Of a stretch of 23,703 nt of DNA, positions 8,100 through 15,572 are shown piece by piece. The stretch is taken from positions 1 to 23,703 of the forward strand of contig CAJLNC010000039.1 of NCBI GenBank assembly GCA_905207905.1, in the 5' to 3' direction. This DNA is from an uncultured Lachnospiraceae bacterium. GTDB taxonomy: Bacteria; Bacillota_A; Clostridia; Lachnospirales; Lachnospiraceae. The notes beneath the pieces were generated by a model that saw nothing but the letters and a program-made list of their open reading frames with translations, was not told the DNA's origin and searched no databases. Both the position numbers and the translations under genes were made by a program. Position 1 is the stretch's first letter. Each line of letters opens with the position of its first letter.

Positions 8100-8166
8100 A
8101 AAAAACTGTCTTAAAAGACCAGAGGATAGGGGTGCCTGTCGGAAGGAGCTTTTCAGACAGTTTTTT
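8100..8166. repeat. Large symmetric hairpin, 12 bp perfect plus 5 bp
   Basis: AAAAAACTGTCT (8100-8111) pairs perfectly with AGACAGTTTTTT (8155-8166). After one T/C mismatch the pairing goes on with AAAAG (8113-8117) and CTTTT (8149-8153), leaving a 31-base loop. With A6 on one side and T6 on the other it could end transcription in both directions, but the stem is A+T-rich and the loop is long. It may instead be a remnant of a small mobile palindrome. Confidence 0.55.
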
Positions 8167-8301
8167 CATGCAGGAGTCTTTTCAAAATTCTTTTTTAGGA
8201 GAGTGGAAACGTGCAGAAAATAATGAACAGAAAGAGGGAAAAAGCAAAGATTTCTAAAGAAAAACAGCCTTCTGTTTAAAAAAAATTTAGAATTTCAGGG
8301 G

Positions 8302-8330
8302 TTATAAACCATTGGGATGTATGGTAGAAT
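8302..8330 (+). promoter_or_regulatory. Predicted promoter of the P-type ATPase gene
   Basis: TAGAAT (8325-8330) with an extended -10 TG at 8322-8323. The -35 candidate TTATAA (8302-8307) at a 17-base spacing is weak (3 of 6). A start near 8337 would leave a short leader of about 34 bases. Confidence 0.42.
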
Positions 8331-8370
8331 GATTACCGTATAGAAATGTTTGAAAAAGGAAGGAAGCAAG

Positions 8371-11196
8371 ATGAAAAAAGTTCTTTCTGATTTAATAAAG
8401 AAAAAAAAGAAAGAAAATGGAGAAAAAACGGAAAACCAGACCATGACAGAAGAGGCTTCCCAGTCGGCGGCCAATGCAGGTACAGCGCTTATGGCGGTCA
8501 CTCAGCCGGGAGAGGCGGCTCTGACAGAAAGCAAGTCAGGCTCTTTGGCAGAAAACGCAGATACCAGTCAGGAGGGAGCCGGGGAGGAAGAGATACCGCT
8601 GGAGCCGCTGAAACGGGTGAAACCCAGTCTGAGCAGAGGACTGACCAGAGAGCAGGTGCAGGAGCGGATTGCCCACAAAGCTGTGAACACTCCTGTTGAG
8701 GCGGACAGCCAGACCCTGAAGGATATTGTAAAGGAAAATGTATTCACCTATTTTAACCTGATTTTTCTGATTATTGCCATTTTGCTGATTATGGTGGGAT
8801 CTTTCCGGGATCTTACATTTCTGCCTATTATTCTGGCCAATACCTGTATCGGTATTTTCCAGGAGTGGCGTTCCAAGGTGACTTTGGACAAACTTACCAT
8901 CCTCAGTGCCCCCAGGACCAAAACCTTACGGGACGGCCAGGAGCAGGTGATTGTGGCGGAGGACCTGGTGCTGGATGACCTGGTGATTTTTGAGGCGGGC
9001 AACCAGATCCCAGCAGATGCGGTGGTGCAGGAGGGAGAAGTATCGGTTAATGAGTCTCTTCTCACCGGAGAAGCAGATGAGATATCTAAAAAACCGGGGG
9101 ATCAGCTTTTGTCCGGAAGCTTTATCGTGTCCGGAACCTGCAAGGCCAGGCTGGACAAGGTGGGAGCGGATTCCTATATTTCCAAGCTGACACTGGAAGC
9201 GAAAGCCCAGAAGAGGGAAGAGCAGTCGGAGATGATCCGTTCTCTGGATCGCCTGGTAAAGATTGTGGGGATTCTGATTATTCCCATCGGTATTCTTTTG
9301 TTTTCCCAGCAGTATTTTATCAATGGAGCGAACCTTAGAGACAGCGTCACAGGCACAGTGGCGGCGGTGATCGGTATGATTCCGGAAGGCTTGTATCTCC
9401 TGGCCAGTGTGGCCATGGCAGTGAGCGTGATGCGGCTGGCCATGAATAAGGTGCTGGTTCACAATATGAAATCCATTGAGACGCTGGCCAGAGTGGATGT
9501 GCTCTGTGTGGATAAGACGGGGACCATCACGGAAAATACGATGACCGTAAAGCGGGCCATTCCCCTGCATCCGGTAAAGAGACCTGAGACGGAAATCAGG
9601 CAGGAGAATGCGGCCGCAGCGGAGAAAAATGAAAGCCAGACAGCCCGGAGCGGGGAAGAACAGCAGAACCAGAAAACGCTTCAGAATCTGGCAGATACGG
9701 CAGCAGAACCGGCCGAGACCATGGAAACAGCAGAAAAACAGTCTCAGACAGCGGACGAGATACCGGAACCGGATTTTACGCCGGAGGAACTGGCATCCCT
9801 GGAACTGCAGCTGGGAGATTTTGCAGCTGCCATGAGCAGTGACAATATTACCATGAAGGCGCTTCAGTCCTATTTTCAGAAGCATACCGGAAAGCGGCCG
9901 GATCAGGTGTTCGGTTTTTCCTCCGCTTTTAAATACAGCGGAGCCGTTTTCGGTGAGAAAAATTATGTGTTGGGAGCGCCGGAGTTTCTTCTTCGCTCTT
10001 CCTATGAGGATTACCGTCCTTTGATTGAGCGGTATTCTTCCCAGGGCTACCGGGTACTGATCTTCGGGCTGTACCAGGGAACGTTAAACGGCAAGGCGCT
10101 GACAGAGGCAGTGCGGCCTCTTGGAATGGTGCTGCTGGCAAATCCGGTGAGAGAAAAGGCACCGGAGACGTTTCGGTACTTTGCAGAACAGGGGGTTGCT
10201 ATTAAGGTGATCTCTGGCGATAACCCAGTGACCGTGTCCGAGGTGGCAAAGGAAGCTCAGATACAGGGGGCTGAGAACTTTGTGGATGCCTCCACTTTAA
10301 AGACAGAGGAAGAGGTCTGGGAGGCCTGCGAAAAATATACGGTCTTTGGCCGGGTGACGCCGGAGCAGAAGCGTCAGCTGGTGCAGGGCTTAAGAAAAGC
10401 AGGTCACACAGTGGCTATGACGGGAGACGGAGTCAATGACGTGCTGGCGTTGAAGGATGCAGATTGCAGTGTGGCTATGGCTTCTGGAAGCGAGGCAGCA
10501 GCCCATGCCGCTCAGATGGTCCTTTTGGAATCTGATTTTTCCAAGATGCCTTCTGTGGTGGCGGAAGGACGCCGGGTAGTAAACAATATCGAGCGGACAG
10601 CCAGCCTGTTTTTGGTGAAGAATATTTTCTCTCTGCTAATGTCCATTTTCTCCATTGTGTTTATGATCAATTATCCCCTGGAGCCTTCCCAGATTTCATT
10701 GATCAGCGCATTTACCATTGGAATTCCGGCCTTTATTATGTCTCTGGAGCAGAACCGGAACCGGATACAGGGCCATTTCCTGAGCAATGTGTTTTTCCGG
10801 GCTCTTCCGGCAGGCCTGACCAACTTTGCGGTGATCAGCAGCCTGTCCGTATTTTGTCAGGTGTTTCAGGTGGATGAGACGGATCTGTCTACCTCCTGCA
10901 CCATACTGCTGGCCATTGTGGGCGTTATGATCCTGTATCGGATTGCCTCTCCCATGACCAAATTCCACTGGGTAATGTGGTTTGGAATGATCTTTGGACT
11001 GCTGTTTTGCATGACGTTCTTAAACCAGATCTTTGCGATCTCCAGCCTGTCCCAGAAAAGCAGTATGCTGCTGGTGATTTTTGCCATTATCACGGAGCCT
11101 CTGTTCCGTTATACCAGCCTCCTGATCAAGAAAATCTGGGAGCTGGCAGCGTGGACCGGAGAAAAACTGCGCAAAAGGAAAAGCGCAGCCGTTTAG
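8371..11196 (+). CDS. CtpE-like cation-transporting P-type ATPase
   Basis: This is a membrane ATPase of the P-type superfamily. Motifs from the ATG at 8371 (941 residues): actuator TGE at 232-234, TM4 IPEGL at 337-341, phosphorylated DKTGT at 381-385 (D381), KVISGDN near 612, hinge GDGVND at 685-690, then a C-terminal bundle of about six TMs with FTIGIPAFIMSLEQN. The KVISGDN block, the SGSEAA segment and FTIGIPAFI resemble mycobacterial CtpE, reported as a Ca2+ importer, so Ca2+ is the leading but unproved substrate. The first 75 residues and residues about 402-468 are acidic, Gln/Ala/Thr-rich and probably disordered; the second block sits where the nucleotide domain begins and makes the protein about 140 residues longer than CtpE. 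I chose ATG 8371, with AAGGAAGG before it, over an upstream TTG at 8350. Flanked by promoters, it appears to be transcribed alone. Confidence 0.9.
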   Translation: MKKVLSDLIKKKKKENGEKTENQTMTEEASQSAANAGTALMAVTQPGEAALTESKSGSLAENADTSQEGAGEEEIPLEPLKRVKPSLSRGLTREQVQERIAHKAVNTPVEADSQTLKDIVKENVFTYFNLIFLIIAILLIMVGSFRDLTFLPIILANTCIGIFQEWRSKVTLDKLTILSAPRTKTLRDGQEQVIVAEDLVLDDLVIFEAGNQIPADAVVQEGEVSVNESLLTGEADEISKKPGDQLLSGSFIVSGTCKARLDKVGADSYISKLTLEAKAQKREEQSEMIRSLDRLVKIVGILIIPIGILLFSQQYFINGANLRDSVTGTVAAVIGMIPEGLYLLASVAMAVSVMRLAMNKVLVHNMKSIETLARVDVLCVDKTGTITENTMTVKRAIPLHPVKRPETEIRQENAAAAEKNESQTARSGEEQQNQKTLQNLADTAAEPAETMETAEKQSQTADEIPEPDFTPEELASLELQLGDFAAAMSSDNITMKALQSYFQKHTGKRPDQVFGFSSAFKYSGAVFGEKNYVLGAPEFLLRSSYEDYRPLIERYSSQGYRVLIFGLYQGTLNGKALTEAVRPLGMVLLANPVREKAPETFRYFAEQGVAIKVISGDNPVTVSEVAKEAQIQGAENFVDASTLKTEEEVWEACEKYTVFGRVTPEQKRQLVQGLRKAGHTVAMTGDGVNDVLALKDADCSVAMASGSEAAAHAAQMVLLESDFSKMPSVVAEGRRVVNNIERTASLFLVKNIFSLLMSIFSIVFMINYPLEPSQISLISAFTIGIPAFIMSLEQNRNRIQGHFLSNVFFRALPAGLTNFAVISSLSVFCQVFQVDETDLSTSCTILLAIVGVMILYRIASPMTKFHWVMWFGMIFGLLFCMTFLNQIFAISSLSQKSSMLLVIFAIITEPLFRYTSLLIKKIWELAAWTGEKLRKRKSAAV

Positions 11197-11244
11197 TCAT
11201 AGCAGCTTGAATTGGCGGAGCGGCTGCGAAAAATCGCCTGCTCC
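11167..11244 (+). other. Three overlapping, mutually exclusive hairpins at the ATPase 3' end
   Basis: CTGCGC (11167-11172) pairs with GCGCAG (11183-11188). CGCAGCCG (11184-11191) also pairs perfectly with CGGCTGCG (11221-11228). That second arm in turn lies in a hairpin in which GGAGC (11217-11221) pairs with GCTCC (11240-11244), with GCGA/TCGC inside. The segments compete in series, as in attenuators, but no U-run follows the last hairpin, so it is at best a weak terminator or an RNA-stability element. Confidence 0.4.
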
Positions 11245-11247
11245 ATA

Positions 11248-11276
11248 TAGAAATCTCCGAAAGTTTATGGTATAAT
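11248..11276 (+). promoter_or_regulatory. Predicted sigma-A promoter of the pyrH operon
   Basis: A perfect TATAAT (11271-11276) carries an extended -10 TG at 11268-11269. TAGAAA (11248-11253) lies 17 bases upstream and matches 4 of 6 bases of the -35 consensus. The start point would be near 11283, leaving a leader of about 90 bases before pyrH. Confidence 0.65.
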
Positions 11277-11303
11277 ATTGTAAATATGCTTTAAACGTTA
11301 TAA

Positions 11304-11338
11304 CGGCCTGGAGTAAAGGGAAGCTTAGATCCGGGCCG
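11304..11338 (+). other. 9-bp stem-loop in the pyrH leader
   Basis: CGGCCTGGA (11304-11312) pairs with TCCGGGCCG (11330-11338), with one T-G wobble, across a 17-base loop. The stem ends at the GGAGAT that could serve the upstream ATG at 11355. No PyrR-binding consensus was recognised and no U-run follows. Confidence 0.45.
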
Positions 11339-11372
11339 GAGATATCAAATAAAAATGGATCGAGGTATGGGA

Positions 11373-12068
11373 ATGAAGAGAGTATTGTTAAAGTTAAGCG
11401 GCGAAGCACTGGCAGGACCGAAAAAAACAGGTTTCGATGAGCCTACGGTGATGCAGGTGGCAGGCCAGGTGAAGCAGCTGGTAGATAAGGGGATGCAGGT
11501 TGGCGTTGTGATCGGAGGCGGCAACTTTTGGAGAGGCCGTTCCAGTGAGAATATTGACCGCACCAAGGCAGACCAGATCGGGATGTTGGCCACTGTGATG
11601 AACTGTATCTATGTGTCTGAGATTTTCCGCGCTGCAGGCATGAAGACTCAGATTATGACTCCTTTTTCCTGCGGTTCCTTTACAAAGTTGTTTTCCAAGG
11701 ATCTGGCAGTGGAGAGTCTGGAGAGAGGAGAAGTGGTATTCTTTGCCGGAGGCACAGGACACCCATATTTCTCCACCGATACAACCACAGTCCTGCGGGC
11801 CATTGAGATTGAGGCGGAGGTGATCCTTCTTGCAAAATCGATTGACGGCGTGTACGACTGCGATCCTAAGGATCATCCGGAGGCGAAGAAATACGATGAG
11901 ATTTCCATTCAGGAAGTGATCGATAAAAAGCTGGGAGTTGTAGACATGACAGCTTCCATTCTCTGTATGGAGAATCAGATGCCCATGCTGGTGTTTGGGC
12001 TGAATGAGGAGAACAGTATTCTCCGCACCGTTCAGGGAGAATTAAACGGTACCAGAGTCACCGTCTAG
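11373..12068 (+). CDS. pyrH: UMP kinase
   Basis: The enzyme phosphorylates UMP to UDP with ATP in the cytoplasm, as a hexamer of the amino-acid kinase fold. The N-terminal [14 protein letters not shown] phosphate-binding strand, [12 protein letters not shown], the acceptor-site segment [26 protein letters not shown] and a C-terminal [16 protein letters not shown] are all diagnostic. The 231 residues match the usual 235-240. I chose ATG 11373 because GAGG (11362-11365) lies 7 bases upstream. An in-frame ATG at 11355 would add MDRGMG and has GGAGAT 11 bases upstream, so it cannot be excluded. It opens a run of six genes. The usual upstream partners rpsB-tsf are absent; a P-type ATPase takes their place. 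Confidence 0.96.
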   Translation: MKRVLLKLSGEALAGPKKTGFDEPTVMQVAGQVKQLVDKGMQVGVVIGGGNFWRGRSSENIDRTKADQIGMLATVMNCIYVSEIFRAAGMKTQIMTPFSCGSFTKLFSKDLAVESLERGEVVFFAGGTGHPYFSTDTTTVLRAIEIEAEVILLAKSIDGVYDCDPKDHPEAKKYDEISIQEVIDKKLGVVDMTASILCMENQMPMLVFGLNEENSILRTVQGELNGTRVTV

Positions 12069-12223
12069 GCATACAGAACGTATCAGCCCCGGAACGGCAG
12101 AGATGGAGGAAGGCATACCAAGGGATGCCGGTTTCCATGATAGAAAGAGTGAAACGCCTAAGCGGCCCGGAAATGAGCCTGGACTGCAAGGCAAATAAGG
12201 ACAGAAGGCAGGAGGAAAACAAG

Positions 12224-12778
12224 ATGGATGAGAGAATCAAGGTTTACGGAGAAAAGATGAAAAAGTCTTATAACAATATGCTGGAAGAATTCGGTACGAT
12301 CCGGGCAGGACGGGCCAATCCCAATGTATTGAAAAAGATTCAGGTGGATTATTACGGAACTCCTACGCCGCTTCAGCAGGTAGGAAACATTACGGTTCCG
12401 GAGCCCAGAATTTTGCAGATCCAGCCCTGGGAGTCTTCTATGATCAAGGCTGTGGAGAAGGCCATCAATATGGCGGATGTAGGCATCAATCCCACCAACG
12501 ACGGTAAGGTGATTCGTCTGGTGTTCCCGGAGCTTACTGAGGAGCGGAGAAAAGAGCTGGTAAAAGATATTAAGAAAAAAGGGGAAGCTGCAAAGGTGGC
12601 TGTTCGGAATATCCGAAGGGATGCCAATGATTTCTTAAAGAAATTAGGCAAGAGCGACGAGGTGTCTGAGGATGTGATCAAAGATCTGGAGGAAGAGATT
12701 CAGAAGGAGACAGACAAACAGATCAAGGAGATCGACAAAGCGGTAGAGGAAAAATCAAAGGAAATCCTGACGGTATAG
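12224..12778 (+). CDS. frr: Ribosome recycling factor
   Basis: RRF splits post-termination ribosomes together with EF-G. The 184-residue product has the family length and pattern: an N-terminal three-helix-bundle strand [19 protein letters not shown], the conserved [15 protein letters not shown], a domain-[22 protein letters not shown], and the C-terminal helix [23 protein letters not shown] 12224 is preceded by GGAGG (12211-12215) at 8 bases; the longer in-frame extension from 12125 lacks family similarity and was left out. The 155-base gap after pyrH has a small GGCAT/ATGCC hairpin (12112-12116 with 12125-12129) but no clear promoter, so read-through from pyrH is likely. Confidence 0.97.
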   Translation: MDERIKVYGEKMKKSYNNMLEEFGTIRAGRANPNVLKKIQVDYYGTPTPLQQVGNITVPEPRILQIQPWESSMIKAVEKAINMADVGINPTNDGKVIRLVFPELTEERRKELVKDIKKKGEAAKVAVRNIRRDANDFLKKLGKSDEVSEDVIKDLEEEIQKETDKQIKEIDKAVEEKSKEILTV

Positions 12779-12802
12779 ACAACAGGAACAAGGATGTGAT
12801 GA

Positions 12803-12846
12803 GGCTGGCGCAAAATAAAACGGAGGTTTTTCATTTTGCGACAGCC
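12803..12846 (+). repeat. 14-bp palindrome between frr and uppS
   Basis: GGCTG (12803-12807) and CGCAAAAT (12809-12816) pair with ATTTTGCG (12833-12840) and CAGCC (12842-12846). There is one G/A mismatch and a 16-base loop. No U-run follows, so it is a poor terminator inside the operon. Its GCAAAAT/ATTTTGC arms match those of the larger palindrome at 20250-20362, which suggests one dispersed repeat family. Confidence 0.6.
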
Positions 12847-12876
12847 CATTGTTATGTAGAGGGAGGTGGTTGAAAA

Positions 12877-13584
12877 ATGGTTATACCACAGCATGTGGCG
12901 ATTATTTTGGACGGCAATGGACGATGGGCCAAGAGCAAGGGAAGGCCGAGAAATTACGGCCATGTAAGGGGGGCGAAGAATCTGGAGACCATTTGCCGGG
13001 ATGCTTACAATATGGGAATCAAGTATCTGACGGTTTATTTATTTTCTACGGAAAACTGGAAACGGTCTCAGGATGAGGTGGATGCCCTGATGCGTCTGTT
13101 CCGCAGCTATACGAAAACTTGTGAAAAAACAGCCAGGGAGAATAACATGAAGGTGCGGATGATCGGAGATCCCAGCCCTTTGGCTCAGGATCTTCAGGAG
13201 AGTCTGGTGCGCCTTCAGGAAAGTTCAAAAAACAATACGGGCTTAAATTTTCAGATCGCCATTAATTACGGCAGCCGGGATGAGATCATTCGGGGAATAC
13301 GGAAATTAGCGGAGGATTATAAACAGGGTAAGCTGGAGCTTTCGGAGATTACGGAGGAACGTTTTTCCGATTATCTGGATACCGCAGGAATTCCGGATCC
13401 GGATTTGTTGATTCGCACCAGCGGAGAATTGCGGCTGTCCAATTATCTTATGTGGCAGCTTGCTTACACAGAGTTCTATTTTACAGAGGTGCCGTGGCCG
13501 GCTTTTACAAAAGAGGATCTTTGGAAAGCCATTGAAAAGTACAACAGCCGGGAGCGCCGTTACGGTGGTGTAAAGGAGGAGTGA
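12877..13584 (+). CDS. uppS: Undecaprenyl diphosphate synthase (cis-prenyltransferase)
   Basis: UppS adds eight isoprene units to farnesyl diphosphate to make the C55 carrier for peptidoglycan and other glycans. The 235-residue protein begins with the signature HVAIILDGNGRWAKSKG (catalytic D12, phosphate-binding R16) and shows LTVYLFSTENWKR and, near the C-terminus, LLIRTSGELRLSNYLMWQLA and EFYFTEVPWP. These motifs are diagnostic for the Z-type family. GGGAGGTGG lies just before the ATG. Only 3 bases separate it from cdsA, so the two are tightly coupled. Its product is the lipid carrier that the GT2/YfhO-like proteins at the left of the window would use. Confidence 0.97.
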   Translation: MVIPQHVAIILDGNGRWAKSKGRPRNYGHVRGAKNLETICRDAYNMGIKYLTVYLFSTENWKRSQDEVDALMRLFRSYTKTCEKTARENNMKVRMIGDPSPLAQDLQESLVRLQESSKNNTGLNFQIAINYGSRDEIIRGIRKLAEDYKQGKLELSEITEERFSDYLDTAGIPDPDLLIRTSGELRLSNYLMWQLAYTEFYFTEVPWPAFTKEDLWKAIEKYNSRERRYGGVKEE

Positions 13585-13587
13585 TTC

Positions 13588-14397
13588 GTGTTTGTTACAC
13601 GTTTAATCAGCGGGATTGTGCTAGTGATCGTGGCACTGATAACGATTATCCTGGGTGGGCCTGTGCTTTTTGTGACGTTGCTTTTGGTGTCTCTGATTGG
13701 CCTGCGGGAGTTGTATCAGGCGGTAAAGGTGGAAGATCAGGGGATTTCGCCTCTGGCGTTGGTGGGTTATGGATCTGCTGTGGGCTTTTATTGCCTGTTA
13801 TATTTCGGCGGCAGTGCATATACTATGATAGGACTGATAGGAAGTCTCATCGCCTTTATGGCAGTGTATGTGTTTACTTATCCCAGATATGAGTCAGGGC
13901 AGGTTATGTCCGCTTTTTTCGGGGTGGTATATGTTCCTGTAATGCTGTCCTATATTTTTCAGACCAGAAATCTTACAGACGGGGCGTTTAGCGTCTGGCT
14001 GATCTTTCTGTGTTCCTGGGGGTGCGATACCTGCGCTTACTGTGTGGGAATGCTGATAGGAAAGCATAAAATGTCCCCCAAGCTAAGCCCTAAGAAATCA
14101 GTGGAGGGAGCCATCGGAGGAGTAGTGGGAGCTGCCATTCTGGGAGCAATCTATGCGTTTGCAGTGGGAAAACATCTGAGAGGATCCGGCAATGCAGCGG
14201 TTGAGTATGCCATGATCTGCGCCGCAGGCGCATTGATTTCCATGGTGGGGGATCTGGCAGCTTCTGCCATTAAGCGGAATCATAATATTAAGGATTACGG
14301 TACGCTGATCCCTGGTCATGGAGGGATTCTGGACCGGTTTGACAGTGTGATCTTTACGGCACCGGTGATCTATTTTCTTGCTGCAGTGCTGGTATAG
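13588..14397 (+). CDS. cdsA: Phosphatidate cytidylyltransferase (CDP-diacylglycerol synthase)
   Basis: CdsA makes CDP-diacylglycerol from phosphatidate and CTP in the membrane, the branch point for phospholipids. The 269-residue product has about seven to eight TM segments and the CDS signature near the C-terminus: SAIKRNHNIKDYG then LIPGHGGILDRFDS. The cytosolic SPKKSVEGAIGG segment upstream is also conserved. The start is GTG 13588, with GGAGGA (13575-13580) 7 bases upstream inside the end of uppS. The 3-base gap after uppS points to translational coupling. Confidence 0.96.
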   Translation: MFVTRLISGIVLVIVALITIILGGPVLFVTLLLVSLIGLRELYQAVKVEDQGISPLALVGYGSAVGFYCLLYFGGSAYTMIGLIGSLIAFMAVYVFTYPRYESGQVMSAFFGVVYVPVMLSYIFQTRNLTDGAFSVWLIFLCSWGCDTCAYCVGMLIGKHKMSPKLSPKKSVEGAIGGVVGAAILGAIYAFAVGKHLRGSGNAAVEYAMICAAGALISMVGDLAASAIKRNHNIKDYGTLIPGHGGILDRFDSVIFTAPVIYFLAAVLV

Positions 14398-14428
14398 GAC
14401 TCTTTAATAAATGGAGGCAGAAAAACAT

Positions 14429-15571
14429 ATGAAAACAATCGGAATTTTAGGCTCTACAGGTTCCATCGGAACCCAGACTCTGGAGGTTGTGCGGGAGAAT
14501 GGAGATATCCGGGTGGCGGCGCTGGCGGCAGGCCGGAATTTGAAAAAATTGGAAGAGCAGATACGGGAGTTTCGGCCCAAAGTGGCTGCTGTCTGGTCTG
14601 AGGAGGATGCCGGGAAACTGCGTACCATGGTGGCGGATCTGGACGTAAGGATCCTGTCCGGGATGGAGGGCTTGATAGAAGTATCCATTCTGCCGGAGGT
14701 AGAGATCCTGGTTACGGCCATTGTGGGGATGATCGGAATCCGGCCCACCATAGAGGCCATCCGGGCTGGAAAGAATATTGCCCTGGCCAATAAGGAGACT
14801 CTGGTGTGTGCGGGCCATATCATCATGCCGCTGGCAAAGGAAATGGGCGTGTCCATCCTTCCGGTGGACAGCGAGCACAGCGCTATTTTCCAGTCACTGA
14901 ATGGAGAAGATCCCAGAAGAATTGAAAAACTTCTGCTGACAGCTTCCGGCGGGCCATTTCGGGGGAAAAAACGTCAGGAACTGGAACAGATCCGGGTGGA
15001 AGATGCTCTCAGACATCCCAACTGGGCTATGGGACAGAAGATTACTATTGACTCTGCCACCTTGGTAAACAAGGGGCTGGAAGTGATGGAGGCAAAATGG
15101 CTTTTTGGGGTGGAGCTGGATCGAATCCAGGTGGTGGTGCAGCCCCAGAGCGTGATCCATTCTATGGTGCAGTTTGTGGATGGGGGGATTATGGCTCAGT
15201 TGGGGACACCGGACATGAAGCTGCCCATTCAGTACGCTCTGTACTATCCGGATCGGAGATTTTTGGCAGGAGAGCGGATTGATTTTGCAAAATTAGGACA
15301 GATTACTTTTGAAGATCCGGATCCGGAGACGTTTCTGGGACTGAAGTTTGCGTTTAAGGCTTCCAGGGCAGGGGGCTCCATGCCTACCGTGTTTAATGCG
15401 GCCAACGAGCGGGCAGTGGCAAAGTTTTTGGGCCGTGAAATCAAATTCCTGGAAATCTATGATATAATTGCCGCCTGCATGGAGGCACATCAGGTGATTT
15501 CCAATCCTACGGTAGAAGAGATTCTGGAAACAGAACAGAATGTATATGAAATGATTGAAGGCAGGTGGTAG
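14429..15571 (+). CDS. dxr: 1-deoxy-D-xylulose-5-phosphate reductoisomerase
   Basis: DXR turns DXP into 2-C-methyl-D-erythritol 4-phosphate with NADPH, the first committed step of the MEP isoprenoid pathway, which feeds UppS. The 380-residue product opens with the NADPH-binding IGILGSTGSIGTQTLEVV and contains NIALANKETLVCAG, the metal-binding LPVDSEHSAIFQ and the catalytic-site ITIDSATLVNKGLEVMEAKW. Length fits the family. I chose ATG 14429, with GGAGG (14413-14417) 11 bases upstream; an in-frame ATG at 14411 overlaps that site and has no site of its own. The stop codon is followed at once by the rseP start. Confidence 0.97.
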   Translation: MKTIGILGSTGSIGTQTLEVVRENGDIRVAALAAGRNLKKLEEQIREFRPKVAAVWSEEDAGKLRTMVADLDVRILSGMEGLIEVSILPEVEILVTAIVGMIGIRPTIEAIRAGKNIALANKETLVCAGHIIMPLAKEMGVSILPVDSEHSAIFQSLNGEDPRRIEKLLLTASGGPFRGKKRQELEQIRVEDALRHPNWAMGQKITIDSATLVNKGLEVMEAKWLFGVELDRIQVVVQPQSVIHSMVQFVDGGIMAQLGTPDMKLPIQYALYYPDRRFLAGERIDFAKLGQITFEDPDPETFLGLKFAFKASRAGGSMPTVFNAANERAVAKFLGREIKFLEIYDIIAACMEAHQVISNPTVEEILETEQNVYEMIEGRW

Positions 15572-15572
15572 T

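Larger units (their letters stand above)
7987..8370. other. 384-base intergenic region, no convincing gene
   Basis: It holds the terminator at 8010-8041, the large A/T-flanked hairpin at 8100-8166 and the ATPase promoter at 8302-8330. A 71-codon frame at 8042-8257 has no ribosome-binding site, starts in the terminator U-run, and runs through the hairpin, so I do not call it. No known riboswitch (in particular yybP-ykoY, sometimes found before such ATPases) was recognised. Confidence 0.6.

Noticed and set aside
8042..8257. 71-codon frame between the CapK-like gene and the ATPase
   Set aside because: It starts in the terminator U-run, has no ribosome-binding site, runs through a large hairpin, and looks like no known protein.
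8302..8370. yybP-ykoY or other metal riboswitch before the P-type ATPase
   Set aside because: The predicted leader is only about 34 bases and lacks the conserved cores of these RNAs.
8926..9885. 319-codon minus-strand frame
   Set aside because: Antisense to the conserved core of the P-type ATPase, with His/Arg-rich sequence typical of a shadow frame.
11283..11372. PyrR-dependent attenuator before pyrH
   Set aside because: There is a stem-loop but no PyrR-binding loop consensus and no terminator U-run.
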